From NCBI GenBank assembly GCA_018873225.1, contig JAEILZ010000001.1:8060001-8124000 (forward strand): a stretch of DNA of 64,000 nt, in the 5' to 3' direction. Shown in pieces: positions 9,815-20,177 of this stretch. Each line of letters starts with the position of its first letter. The stretch's first letter is position 1. Source of the stretch: [Phialemoniopsis] sp. UDSM-2020 (taxonomy: Eukaryota > Ascomycota > Sordariomycetes > Thyridiales > Thyridiaceae). A model generated the notes under the pieces. The model ran no database searches. It was given only the letters and a program-made list of their open reading frames with translations, and was not told the DNA's origin. Position numbers and translations under genes: made by a program.

Positions 9815-10960
9815 CTACTCTCTGTCGCATGTTGACAAGTCTGTCCATTCGCTATCATCGACTCTTCCCACTCTATCAGCTCCCTCATAGTAGAAGCGAA
9901 ACTTGTTTCCTTTCTCTCCAAGATCATGAACTTGGTCGTACACCTCACTAAGACGGTACCGCTCATCTACCAGATGCCAAGTGATGTAGCCGTGCATGAA
10001 TTCGGTCAGCGTGGCCAGCATTCTTGGATCTTTGTCGGCAAACACCGACATGATCTGCTCGCTGACCCGGACTACGTTGGACACGAGCTTGCGAAGTCCC
10101 TCCTCCAGCGTCAGGCCGTCGACTTGGCAGTAATTGTTGATTAGGCTGATTTGGTCGCGAGGAGCGTGGAACTCCTTGTAAAACGACAAGAGGTCGTTGA
10201 CCCACACCATCCAGTTCTCCATCATGCAGATGCTCGTGGTTATCTCACGAAAGAACTCCTTCTCGTCAATGACCTGGGCAGGCCAGATACTTGCCCCTAC
10301 GGCGTGGCCGAGCCCATTCATGCGGCGTAGGAAGTCGGGATAGTCTCCACTTCCGGGGTATCCCTTGAAGTTGTGCTGCTCGATCCAACATCCTTGAAAG
10401 ACTACACAAAAGTCAGACATCCTAACTCCGTGCTGACGCTCCAGAGGGAGCACAGGAAGATGTCAATGTCAGGATAGATACTTACAATCAAGTGTGCTGC
10501 GATAAATATTCAGCGAACAATACGGATCATAATGAGATCCCAGTTTCCGCAGGTGTTGGTTGACCAGAGCCCACCAAGAGTGATGTTGCGTCTTTCCACT
10601 GATCAAGTCGTCGACGAAGCTTCCCATCTTCTGTGCTGGATCTTCCTCGGCATCGTCAAGAATGAGCGTGTAAGAGTAATGAATCGTAAGATCTGCCTGG
10701 ACTTCTGGGGAGACCTTGGTCCAACAGTACACAACCATTCTAGTTATGGTTCGCAGGGTATTGTCGAGTCTCTTCTGCTCTATTGGCAAGTTCTTTCGAA
10801 TGTCTGGTTGCGCAAAGTACTTTGCAGCCCGCACATAGGAAAAGCGTAAGCGTCTGATTCGTTCATCGTGAGTGTAACTCGTATCTTTGTGTTGGATGAT
10901 GTCCATAACTTGTACCACAGCATCTGCCCAATAACCTGTGGGAAAAGCCTGGCTATGCAT
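9815..10960 (-). CDS. Trichodiene-synthase-like sesquiterpene cyclase
   Basis: Exons are 10960-10486 and 10401-9815, separated by an 84-nt GTAAGT...TGTAG intron (353 aa). Class I terpene synthase of the trichodiene synthase (TRI5) family, predicted to cyclise farnesyl diphosphate in the cytosol. The Asp-rich Mg2+ site is DDAEED at 102-107 and the NSE-type site is NDLLSFYKE at 227-235 (N227, S231, E235). DERYRLSE near the C-terminus supplies the conserved Arg-Tyr pair. The protein is slightly shorter than typical family members. No other trichothecene-type genes (acetyltransferases, TRI4-like P450, TRI6-like regulator) are nearby, so the product need not be trichodiene. A TATA element lies about 96-103 bp upstream. 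The only close partner is the CYP51-type gene. Confidence 0.9.
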
Positions 10961-11665
10961 GGTGGAGAGTTGCAGACCAATGATCCGGAGGCGATAGACT
11001 CGTGCGGAGGAATAGAATATGTGAGAACAAACAATAAAAACCCTCGTTCTTCACGCTTATATATGATTTCCTCACGCAATGCGACTTGGGACTTGCGGCA
11101 ATAGAGTCGAGATATCATCTATCATAATATCTTGGCGCCCTATACTCTCAGCGCGGAATGTACCGGACCCCGTTAGCACCGCGATGGCATTTACCAAGAC
11201 TACAGCCCACTACTCCAGTATGGTTAACATATGCCGATGGGATTGAACCCTTAATCCGTGAAGCTAGCCAACTACCGTCCCACTTGAGGTATAGGATGCC
11301 TTAAAACAGAAGAGACAGTCCAGCGGTAGAACGGCAGGCGGACTGTCAGTGGCATGTGCCTTGCCTCGTGAGGTCGACGTTGGCCCTGATTGACCTGTCA
11401 CATATTGATTATCATAACAGAATGCAGACCCTCTAGATACAATGTAGATCTGGAACGGCCCAGCTCGAGAGGCATGCCTCGACTTGATTGAGCTGAGCTG
11501 AATTGAGAACGAAGGCTGAACAACGGCAGCGGGGCTGTGGAGTGCACAAGAGGATTGATATGCGAACATTCCAGGAATGATCCTTCGTGTGTAGATAAGT
11601 GGCATCTGATGGAGAATCATGCCATAACGGTTTCACGCCTTCTTTCGCGGATCATCCAAAGCCAA
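10961..11665. promoter_or_regulatory. Upstream region of the terpene synthase
   Basis: This gap is shared between the terpene synthase start and the chitinase 3' end. It contains a minus-strand TATATAAG at 11063-11056. At 10997-11015 a 19-bp stretch matches 18/19 bases of the permease promoter at 24739-24757. No TRI6-type AGGCC sites were noticed. No gene is supported. Confidence 0.45.
11056..11063 (-). promoter_or_regulatory. TATA box of the terpene synthase
   Basis: TATATAAG on the minus strand, 96-103 bp upstream of the ATG at 10960. Confidence 0.45.
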
Positions 11666-13261
11666 TTATGTAGGAATCGCAGCATTTGGGCCCAGGAAGT
11701 CGAGACTCCAAAAAGACGTTCCTCCGAAGCACATTCCCCCTGCTTTTGATGTCTTCATGGATATCGTTTCCTCATCGTCAAAGCCGACCCACTGATCATC
11801 CCAGTGGATGTATTTGATCATAGCGTCGTCGACCAGTATTGGTTGTAGGCTGTCCTTCTCGATCTTCTCCTGGATCTCGGCTAGCGACATCACGCCTGTC
11901 GCGTTGGTGCATTCGGCTCTCTGACTGGGGCTGGAGACTTTGCATCCAAGCTCTGCACATGAAGCATCTGCTCTGAGAATTAGCACACATGGTCCTACTG
12001 GCGGGATGAAGGGTTGACTTGCCGGATAGAGTGTACCCTCGCCCGTAAAGAGCCATGCCAAAGTTGATCTTGCTGGGCTCGAGCCCGGCGAACCAAAGTG
12101 GCAATGTGTCGTTGACGATCTCCCGGATGTCCGCCTGAGCTTGTACTACCGCCGTTTCAGAGTCGTCGTCTGTGTCAGGCATGCCGTGCAGATCGTAGGC
12201 CATGAAGTTGAACCAGTCGACGTATGGCTCCATGGCCTTCGCATCGTACCATCGCAAATCGTTGTAGCCAGGCGGAAGCGGGACACTGATGCCATAAGTA
12301 TTTCCACTGTCATCGAACGAAGCACGCATCTCTTTGACCAAGGATATAAAGTTTGCGGTGTCCTCTGCTTTCCCGCCGCGCGCCGACTGGCCAGGATACT
12401 CCCAGTTCAGATCAACTCCTACAAGATAAGTACGTGTCAGCGTGACAATGTAGAAACAAAAGTCTGATAGAGAGATGCTACCTTGGAAGCCCCATTTGTC
12501 CATGAAGTTCAAGACCGAGTTGATGAATGTGCTGCGGCTGTCTTGGGTAGAACAGAGATCGCTCCTATTCGCAAGTCAGCATGGGCTAGATAAGTTGACC
12601 CTTGGACGAGTGGTATTTACCATGTTGTATGCGTCGGCGCATCCGAGTTACTAAAATCATGGCCCCCAACTGAAATCCAAGTCTCCAGTTCGCCTTGCTT
12701 CTTGAGATCCGTGAAATTGCGATAGATATCGACATCCTTGTCATTTGCAGGCGCAATCTTGAAGCTCTTGGGGTTGACTGATGCAAAAGCCCAGACTAGG
12801 TGCGTCAAGTTGTCGGTGCGAATCTGTGTCGGGGAGACAGTCTGGCACTGCCTGGTGCGCACATTAGAGCCTTGATAGTAGCCGATCGTCCGCTTCTTGA
12901 TGTCGCCGGTGTTGTCACATTGTGGGAAAGAGGGGACTTGTCCGCAGCTTCCAAAGCCTTCCTGACAGCCCGAGGGATCACAATACGCCTGGGTAGTCTG
13001 CGTGAGGTCAGTGGTTATGGTACTGGGAAGGTAGGGTGACATGGATCTTACACCGCATTGGCCCCAGCTACTACAGCAGACATCCATGCCGCATCGAACT
13101 TCGCCCCCTGGACTATCCTTACCACAGGCGGCCGCTCCCTTCGGCCTAAGCTGCAGGTAAAAAGCGGAAAGAACCCGGCTCGCGGCAGCAAGAGATATGT
13201 CTGCCGATGCGACCACATTCCCCAGCATCAAGCTACTCAAAATCAACGCCAGTCGCCTCAT
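11666..13261 (-). CDS. GH18 chitinase with N-terminal CBM18 chitin-binding domain
   Basis: Five exons: 13261-13052, 12988-12621, 12564-12482, 12418-12023 and 11967-11666 (452 aa). The first intron (63 nt) has no stop and could be read through; the fourth is GC-AG. A signal peptide covers residues 1 to about 20. Next comes a cysteine-rich CBM18 around residues 45-90 (CCSSWGQCG then AYCDPSGC). The GH18 barrel starts near KKRTIGYYQG. The catalytic strand reads GVDLNWEYP with D223, N225 and E227; the acid E227 is kept but the Asp two residues before it is Asn. WFNFMAYDLHG and KINFGMALYGRGYTL are typical. It resembles the subgroup C fungal chitinases related to yeast killer-toxin chitinases but is short, ending soon after the barrel. 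Likely secreted and acting on chitin. Confidence 0.88.
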
Positions 13262-14499
13262 GCTGCTCAGCGCACAGTCTGTAAGAACACTTGATGGGCA
13301 AAGAAATGTACAAGAAGCTCTTCAAAAGGTTTTGTCATCATGCAAGTGACTATGCGTAGTTATCTGCATTAAGAAAAGAAAGAGTATCTACCAAGGCGGG
13401 CGCCACTAGATGTGGCCGTCGCTGTATCGAATGTTGAGGTCCAAACAATGATCATGACTCGCCAGGGTCTCAGTTGCAATCCACTCTGCGTCGTCATCTC
13501 GCGCCAAAGCAAGATTGACAGGGCCCTTAACGAAAGAGTACTAGTGTCCGGTCATTCAACAACATTATGCCTTACGCACGAAACAGAGCCGATCCTGTCA
13601 TCATTAATAGCATTTTAGTCTGGTCCCATCTGGTCACCCTAGCCATCAAAGCTTGGCTTTTTAAAGGCTGATGCGGGTACCTGACATGCGGCTATGCTCA
13701 CGCCAAAACCTGCCAGGGGAGATAAATTTGGCCCCCAAAACTCCGCTGAAGGATTATGAAAAGTGGCTCGACTTTTAGCAGTGGCACTCCAAGCGGGTCA
13801 AGCGCACACAGGGTTTTACATAAACTTTTGGTCTTATTTCCACATCGACACAGCCAAGGTAGAAGATTCCGTCGATGAAGACGACTGCACTTGGCTCGAT
13901 GGCTCTTAAAAACTGGCCAAGTTGCGACTGTCCGAAATGACGCGCCAGGCCGTTACCTGTAGGCTCAATTTAAGGAAACTCTTTCGAGGGATTAGGAAGC
14001 AGGGCGAGTGACAAGCAATCTTCCCATGTCTGATGCTGCTTCATCGCTCACATTCGAAATCCATACCGTTGGGGGCCGTTTGGGCGATCCAGTATCATGA
14101 TTCTCATCACTGTCGCCCTTTTTCGGATTACAGACCTCCTCGCAGTCCCGTCGTTTACTTTATCCAGGTTAAAGTCTCCGGCGGGTCGAAAACAACCGCA
14201 TTAGCGCCTAACCCTGGCATCCTCAAGTTGAGGTCGGCTCCGGACCGGGGCTGAGAGAAATGAGGCGGAGCTGTCAGCACTTGCAAAGACCCTGTCCAGG
14301 AAACTGGTATCATACTAAATTATATCCACAAGAAACCAACGGAAAAGATGCCGCGATTCGATATAAAAGAAGTTTCGCACCCCACGATGTTGAGATGCTT
14401 TCAAGTTGGCATCCGTCACTCACTCGTCTTCGACTCGTTCCGTAGCTTCCAGCTCTCGCCGCAACTTTGTTCACATAGCATCCCCAGCCACAGGACAAG
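13262..14499. other. Divergent promoter region, chitinase / aspartic protease
   Basis: The 1.2-kb gap between divergent genes has no protein-like frame. It contains a TATA element at 14362-14368 for the protease. No repeats or RNA genes were recognised. Confidence 0.5.
14362..14368 (+). promoter_or_regulatory. TATA box of the aspartic protease
   Basis: TATAAAA, 132-138 bp upstream of the ATG at 14500. Confidence 0.5.
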
Positions 14500-16037
14500 A
14501 TGACTTCCTCCAAGCTCCTGCTTTCGTGCGTGCTCGCTGCCGCCTGCAGCGCTGCTTCGATCGCGCCCGAGCAGTCGGCATCCGAGCCCGGCTTTGTCTC
14601 GATGCAAGCCAAGAGGATATACTCTCCCGAGCTCTCCAAGCGGGAGGATGTGGACACCGAAGTGCCCCTGTATAACTACACCAACTGGGCCTATTCAGTT
14701 GAGAGTATGTCGTCTCTTCACTCTTGCTCTCGGTACCGCGTGGACTACTGACGCCTCTTTCATTCAGTGAACATCGGAACGCCGCCTCAAGCGATCAGGC
14801 TGCAGATAGACTCGGGTTCGAGCGAGTTGTGGGTCAATCCCAATTGCACCAACGCCGGCAGCGCAGCGAACCAGAAGCTGTGCACGTCTTGGGGCCACTA
14901 CGACTATTCAAAGTCAAAGTCTTTCAAGGACCTCAAATGGCAGAACACACTCGCCTACGGCAGTGGCGGTACCAAGGTGGATTACGTCTCGGAGGTCGTG
15001 AGCATCCCGGGGAGCAGTAAGTGCCTGTGCCCACGACGCGGCTCGTCTCCCAACACTTTGCTAAAACACCGCCCGCAGCCATCAGCCTGACCAACGTGTC
15101 CATGGGCGTCGCCTCTAATACCGTGGGCTTGTTTGCGGGCATCGTCGGCCTCGGGCACGGCATCGACAAGAACCCGTCCCTCCAACACTTCCCCAACTTC
15201 ATCGACCGCCTGGTGGACCAGAACATCACGGCCACCAAGGCCACCTCCGTCGCCCTGGGCTCGGCCGCCGATAACAATGCGGGTGTTATCATCTTCGGCG
15301 GCGTTGATACCAAGAAATTTTCGGGCAGCCTTACCGCGCTTCCCATTCTGCCGCAGAAGAAGGGCGACTACTACCGCTACCTGGTGCAATTGGACAACAT
15401 GGGCCTCACCATGCCAAACGCCAACAGGACGTACGCCAACAGCACCCTCCGCGTCATCATCGACACCGGCAGCACCGAATGCCAGCTGCCCAAGTCCATC
15501 ATCGCCGATCTCGCGAGCGACCTCGGCGGAGGCTTCAACAGCGCCATCGGGGGCTACGTTGCCGACTGCTCCGTGATGAACACCAACGGCACCGTCGACT
15601 TTGTCCTCTCGGGCCGCAAGATCTCCGTGCCCTTTGCTCAGTTCATCACCCCCGAGACGGACAAGAACGGCAAGCAGATCTGCCGCCTGGGCTCCGGCAC
15701 CAACAAGTTCCCTTCCGAGGGTGGAGACTACTACATCCTGGGCGACTCGTTCATGCGTTCTACCTACACCATCTTCGACGAGACCTCGGACAAGATTTTC
15801 ATCGCCCCGTTTGAGGACTGCGGTACCCACCAGCAGGCCATTACCACCAACGGGCCGGCTGGCTTTGTCGGCGAGTGCGGGCAGTCAACCACCACTGACG
15901 GCAGCCCCAACACGACTGGTGGCGGTAGCACCGGCTCAACGACCACCCCGAGTTCGTCTCCCCAGAACGCCGGCGGCCGCGCATCGGCGAGCTTATGGGC
16001 GGTTGGTGCACTGGTGGCTGCCATGAGCGTGTTGTAA
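14500..16037 (+). CDS. GPI-anchored (yapsin-type) aspartic endopeptidase
   Basis: Exons are 14500-14704, 14768-15016 and 15079-16037 (470 aa). It has a signal peptide (about 1-19) and a short propeptide ending near SKRED, then an A1 pepsin fold. The two catalytic motifs are IDSGSSELW (D83) and IIDTGSTE (D280); the first carries Ser where DTG is usual, an accepted DSG variant. Several Asn-x-Ser/Thr sites are present. The C-terminus is a Ser/Thr/Gly-rich stalk followed by a hydrophobic tail (ASLWAVGALVAAMSVL), the layout of a GPI signal. It therefore should act at the cell surface, processing secreted or wall proteins. Both introns have clean GTATGT/GTAAGT donors. Confidence 0.92.
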
Positions 16038-17128
16038 TCCTCGGGGGCTTCGAGAAGTCTAGGCAACAAGAGATTGGGGAAATATCTAGCGCAGATATCA
16101 TGCATGTACCATACAGGGCGTTTAGCCATTCATCGTTCTACAAATTGATACCTAATTGTTTGTGTAAGCTCAAGGTGCCGAGGCACATTCTTTCGTGACC
16201 CTCTTGTGTGCATGTAATCATCAATGAAAGACGCAGGAGGGTCGCCGAGGCATTCAACACGCCATCCAAGATGTTTGTTACTCTGATATTGTGTCTTGAG
16301 CCAGGGATTAGACAGTAAGCCAGACCGTAATGAAAGCTGAAGTCGGATGCATCGGCCACGAGAAACCTTCCCATGTGTATCCCACCCAAGAACCGCCAGA
16401 GCGATGTCCAATGCAGTCATCAGTAGCGCATATCGTCAGATTTATAGATCTGCCAGCCAATGGCAGGACGATGGTGAGGCGCGGGGGCTGTATGCAGGCC
16501 AGGTGGGGAGGCACCGGAACTAACATGACCTGGCGTCGCCTTGCATATACGCTCGTCCCGTGTTACGGAATCAGAACCTGGCTCGTGGAAAAGAGCGCAA
16601 GGCAAATTCATCTAGTTGCCGAGCGGCACGGCCTTTTCAGACCCTTGATGAGATGTAAGTTACACCACTGCGGGACCCTTCCTCAAGACGATGCTTATTT
16701 GCCTAGGCGGCCAGGCGTCTCAGCTGCCGTAGCACCAAGCCAGGCTTACATGCTTTTACGACCCAGTACTGCAGGCATTAATTGCCTCAATATGTCCCAA
16801 CGCGGGACGATCGCGAGTCTTGCTACCGGACTGGGCGTTGTGTGTGTTGTACGGCTGTGATGATCGTCGCTTCGAAGCGAGCATGGCACTTTGTAGAGGA
16901 CGGTATTCGTCTCTTTGTTTAGACGCTATGGGAAAAAATGAACCGATACTAGTCAAAGAGGAACAGAAGGTTCACGATGCTTGGCCCCCAAGCTCGAAGG
17001 TGACTTCCTCACGGTATATAAATGCTGCCCATATCTCTCCTGGTTTTTACAAAAAAAGCAGAACAGACCACAAAAGATTCAAACACAAAAAAGCATCTCA
17101 GAGACTTACATCTTTGTACACAGTCAAC
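16038..17128. other. Intergenic 3' of protease, 5' of small secreted protein
   Basis: No supported gene. A 176-codon frame at 16330-16860 has neither family motifs nor typical composition. The right end holds the small-protein promoter. Confidence 0.5.
17015..17022 (+). promoter_or_regulatory. TATA box of the small secreted protein
   Basis: TATATAAA, 107-114 bp upstream of the ATG at 17129. An A-rich leader typical of strongly transcribed fungal genes follows. Confidence 0.55.
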
Positions 17129-17512
17129 ATGCAGTTCACCAAGGTTGCCCTCTTTGCTTTCTTCACTTTTACCATCGCCAACCCTCTTCCTGCCGAGGGT
17201 ACGAGTGAGACCACTGATGCTGAGCTGCAACTTGCTGCCAACTGCAACGACAGCATCGGCAACTGCTACGATAACGGCTGCAATGGCAATCCAACGACCT
17301 TGGTGTGCCTCAGCGTAAGTTCCTTTGCTCAGATGTGGAAGGAAATCAAATACGCACATATGGTGCTAATTGTAATGTTTAATGTCTAGGGCGCATATAT
17401 CGGATGCCCTTGCGGGTACAACTGCAACGGCAAAGGTCCTTGCAATTACGATGGATGCAATGGGGTGAATGGCCGCTGCACGGCTAACTACCTTGGCTGT
17501 GCCTGCTCTTGA
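17129..17512 (+). CDS. Small secreted cysteine-rich protein with internal duplication
   Basis: Exons are 17129-17314 and 17390-17512 (102 aa), joined by a 75-nt GTAAGT...TCTAG intron. Residues 1 to about 18 form a signal peptide, followed by a short acidic propeptide-like stretch. The mature part carries 12 cysteines in about 64 residues. It consists of two related units: one with CYDNGCNG...YIGCPC spanning the splice site, the other with CNYDGCNG...YLGCAC at the C-terminus. No family is recognised. Size, secretion signal, even cysteine number and a strong TATA promoter fit an effector, antimicrobial or wall-associated protein; none of these roles is shown. The short second exon could easily be missed in automated annotation. 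Confidence 0.85.
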
Positions 17513-17793
17513 GTACGATACGAGCAAGGATTTGATTTGGTGCATGATATGCGAGAGCAGCAGGAACAGAATTGATGTCCGGTCGTTACTGTTTTAGTTT
17601 CTAGTTGTCCGATTAGTTCTATAAAGCACTCACGCTCGTTATACTACTTATCATCCTACCCTTGACTGTCCACCGTAGTTCATTCAAGACCACCAGCCAA
17701 CATGTGCACCTGAGTGAGCGGCCTTAACACCGGCCTTCGACTACCTGCCCGGCTGCCTCGAACCGATGCGTGCGCCAGACCGTATAGACAGCG

Positions 17794-19539
17794 CTACATC
17801 AATTTGTACTGTCCGTCGGCTGCATCCCGTTGAAGGCGTACCCTAGTATACTTTGCTGCGCTCTCCATACTGTCCGAGGTCTGCGCGCTACTTACGGCAC
17901 CACGCTTCGTCTCGTCCAGTCCCACGAAGAGAGTAGCCAAGCTGTCCGACTTGAAGGCGCCCATGCCCTCATGATGAGTCTGCCAGATCATAGCCGCCAG
18001 TACGAGTATCACCAACACAAGCAGGACCGCGGGACCTGCCATCCAAGCCCAGCGGATAACCACAAATACCTCCTCCCTCGTCGCCGTGCCCTGCGCCAGC
18101 GCACCTCCTGCCGAGCTGGGGTTGGTACGGATCGCTGCATCAGTCAGGCTCGTCGCGACGCCGGCCATGACGACTTCCAAGTCGTCCGTCCGAGACTGGA
18201 CTGCCCTCCACAGCGCCTGGGTGTTGTCAGAGTCGAATCTCGTCGTGCGCGACTGCAGCATCTGCGCGCCCCCGGTCAACGCAGCGGTGAGGAAGCGGCC
18301 CATCCCCATCAGAGCGAATATATCCACAGTGTAAGGTCCTCCGACGACACCGTCCTGCGCTCCCGCCTTGATCACGAGATCGGTGCCGCTCACGGGGACG
18401 CCTCCCGTGACTTTTTCGGCGCTATCTGTCGATGGAGTGGATGCGTTCGGAAAGACTGACACGATCTGCTCCTTGAAGTTACCCGACACGCTTGTATCAC
18501 GATAGGTCTTGACGCACGCGTAGAGTCCGCAGCTGTAGGCGACAGCTGGGGTGTCGGGGGCTTGACCAGGGTTGGCGATGACCTGCAACTGCGCGACGGT
18601 GCTCTGGTACTTGGGCAGGTCGGGTATCGGGTCAGTGATGATGGTCGCGTTGATGAAGGTAGCGAGGTTCTGACGGAGGCTGATGGAGAACTTGCTCGAA
18701 GGCAGAGTGTACGTGCAGGTTTTGAAAGACCCGTCGCCGGTGCAGGCCTTCACGAGCAGGTCGGTCTGGTTGATGCACTTGCTGCACATCCCGAGCGACG
18801 AGAAGTCGGGCCAGGTGCAGTTGCCGGTCCCGCAGTTGGGCCTGACGACGCCCCGCGCCATCTCGCCGCTGTCGTAGAGGCCCGCGTAGAAGGCGGCCTT
18901 GAAGGTCAGGTCTACCTCCCTGAGCGGGGTGATGCTGGCGCCGTCGATGGTGGATACGTTGTATACTTCGGTGCGCTGAACGACTGCTGCGCCGCCGGTG
19001 ATGTTGCGAGGCTCGGTCTGGACGAGCTGTTGAGTGAACGGGCCGACGGCGAGCACGGCGATGGTCAGGAGAGCTGCCGGGGCGGCGAGGCTTCCCAGGA
19101 TCAGCCTCGGCGTGAGGAACAGCAACGCCGAGCCTAGTGGCCCGCCCGCGGCGTCGGAGATAGTCTTGAAATCGATGAGCGGTCGAGCGGTTCGTGAATA
19201 CCAGTTCCACTTGGCTTGCTCAATGATCTCGGCGATGGCGAGGCCGGTACCGATGGTGTAGGCCTGGGTCAGAAGGGACACGATGGTGTTGAGAGTGATC
19301 TCGTACGGGAACTCGGGAAGAGGAGAACCGTCGTACTTGTCGAGCGCGGCCCAGATGCCAACTAGAGAGACTACAGCAACCAGGATACCCAAGATCTCCC
19401 ATAGCCAGGCACGGAATACTGATGTTGGGAGAGCCCTGCTGTTCGGCTTGTTGGCTGGCGATTGTGGGGTTTCGTGATCGGGTGGAGACGCATTCCCATC
19501 CATGACCATGAGCTCCTGCTCGGGCTGACTAACTTTCAT
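17794..19539 (-). CDS. DUF3176 family membrane protein
   Basis: 581 aa from the ATG at 19539; the frame stays open to 19668, so a longer N-terminus is possible. The DUF3176 signature is the N-terminal block with two membrane helices (WEILGILVAVVSLVGIWAAL, then ITLNTIVSLLTQAYTIG) and the IEQAKWNWY segment. A large Cys- and Asn-rich, probably extracytoplasmic region follows, for example CGTGNCTWPDFSSLGMC with N-glycosylation sites. A C-terminal helix is AGPAVLLVLVILVLAAMIW. The domain has no known biochemical function; it is common in Sordariomycetes. No intron is needed. Confidence 0.88.
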   Translation of the reverse strand: MKVSQPEQELMVMDGNASPPDHETPQSPANKPNSRALPTSVFRAWLWEILGILVAVVSLVGIWAALDKYDGSPLPEFPYEITLNTIVSLLTQAYTIGTGLAIAEIIEQAKWNWYSRTARPLIDFKTISDAAGGPLGSALLFLTPRLILGSLAAPAALLTIAVLAVGPFTQQLVQTEPRNITGGAAVVQRTEVYNVSTIDGASITPLREVDLTFKAAFYAGLYDSGEMARGVVRPNCGTGNCTWPDFSSLGMCSKCINQTDLLVKACTGDGSFKTCTYTLPSSKFSISLRQNLATFINATIITDPIPDLPKYQSTVAQLQVIANPGQAPDTPAVAYSCGLYACVKTYRDTSVSGNFKEQIVSVFPNASTPSTDSAEKVTGGVPVSGTDLVIKAGAQDGVVGGPYTVDIFALMGMGRFLTAALTGGAQMLQSRTTRFDSDNTQALWRAVQSRTDDLEVVMAGVATSLTDAAIRTNPSSAGGALAQGTATREEVFVVIRWAWMAGPAVLLVLVILVLAAMIWQTHHEGMGAFKSDSLATLFVGLDETKRGAVSSAQTSDSMESAAKYTRVRLQRDAADGQYKLM

Positions 19540-20177
19540 TTCGTTAGACTGAATAATGACGACTTTGAACAGTGAAGTCAGGTCTAAGCTCATGCTGTTC
19601 AGAGCTGCTTTGACCGTCGAAGAGGCCAGGAACGGGAGAGTAGACCGGATTAAATAGAGACAGACCACATGCCCACTTCACTGTGCAGTATCAATTACCG
19701 TCCTCAGTCGTCCCCATTGAGCGGTAACTAGCCTTTGCTTAAACTTGCATAATTCAGGTCTAGCTATGTTTGGTTTGAGACTATCAGCGCTCTGCATATG
19801 ATTTGGGGGCCAGATACCATCGCTCCGGGCTTCCAATTGGCACGGCAGTCAGTTGAAGACTAACAACCCCAGGCACAAAAAGTGCACAGCCCAGCAGATG
19901 TTGCATGTGCACATTTCGAAGTGGAGTAACGATGTGTTGTTCAGCCTTGTTGAAGCGGGGGTTGAGGGTTTATTTGGCCGCCCCCAACCTCGCTTGGGCT
20001 CTCAGCATTGCCATTTTAGGCAATTCACAACCACATCCCTGTCAACTCACGTACGGGGAAAGTGTTTCAACGTTGACGCGTAAGGGCAAGCCTCGAAGTT
20101 GCAACGGGTTTTCCCTCTGCCGACTCTGACCAATTTCTCAATAAGAAGTCAAATGATTCTATTAATGACAAATTTTG
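19540..20177. other. Intergenic upstream of DUF3176 gene
   Basis: This is promoter space for the DUF3176 gene and the 3' flank of the next regulator. It includes the possible in-frame N-terminal extension to 19668. Nothing else is recognised. Confidence 0.45.

Noticed and set aside
9815..10960. Calling a trichothecene biosynthetic cluster
   Set aside because: Only the cyclase-like gene is present. No TRI4-, TRI6- or acetyltransferase-like genes and no TRI6-type sites were seen nearby.
10997..11015. 18/19 match between the terpene synthase leader and the permease promoter (24739-24757)
   Set aside because: About one such match is expected by chance among all pairs in a window this size. This copy also lacks the leading CGG half of the palindromic element.
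11239..11250. GGGATTGAACCC, whose reverse strand resembles a tRNA B box
   Set aside because: No A box at proper distance, and no acceptor or anticodon stems can be folded around it.
16330..16860. 176-codon frame
   Set aside because: No motif, no conserved-looking composition, and no splice partner.
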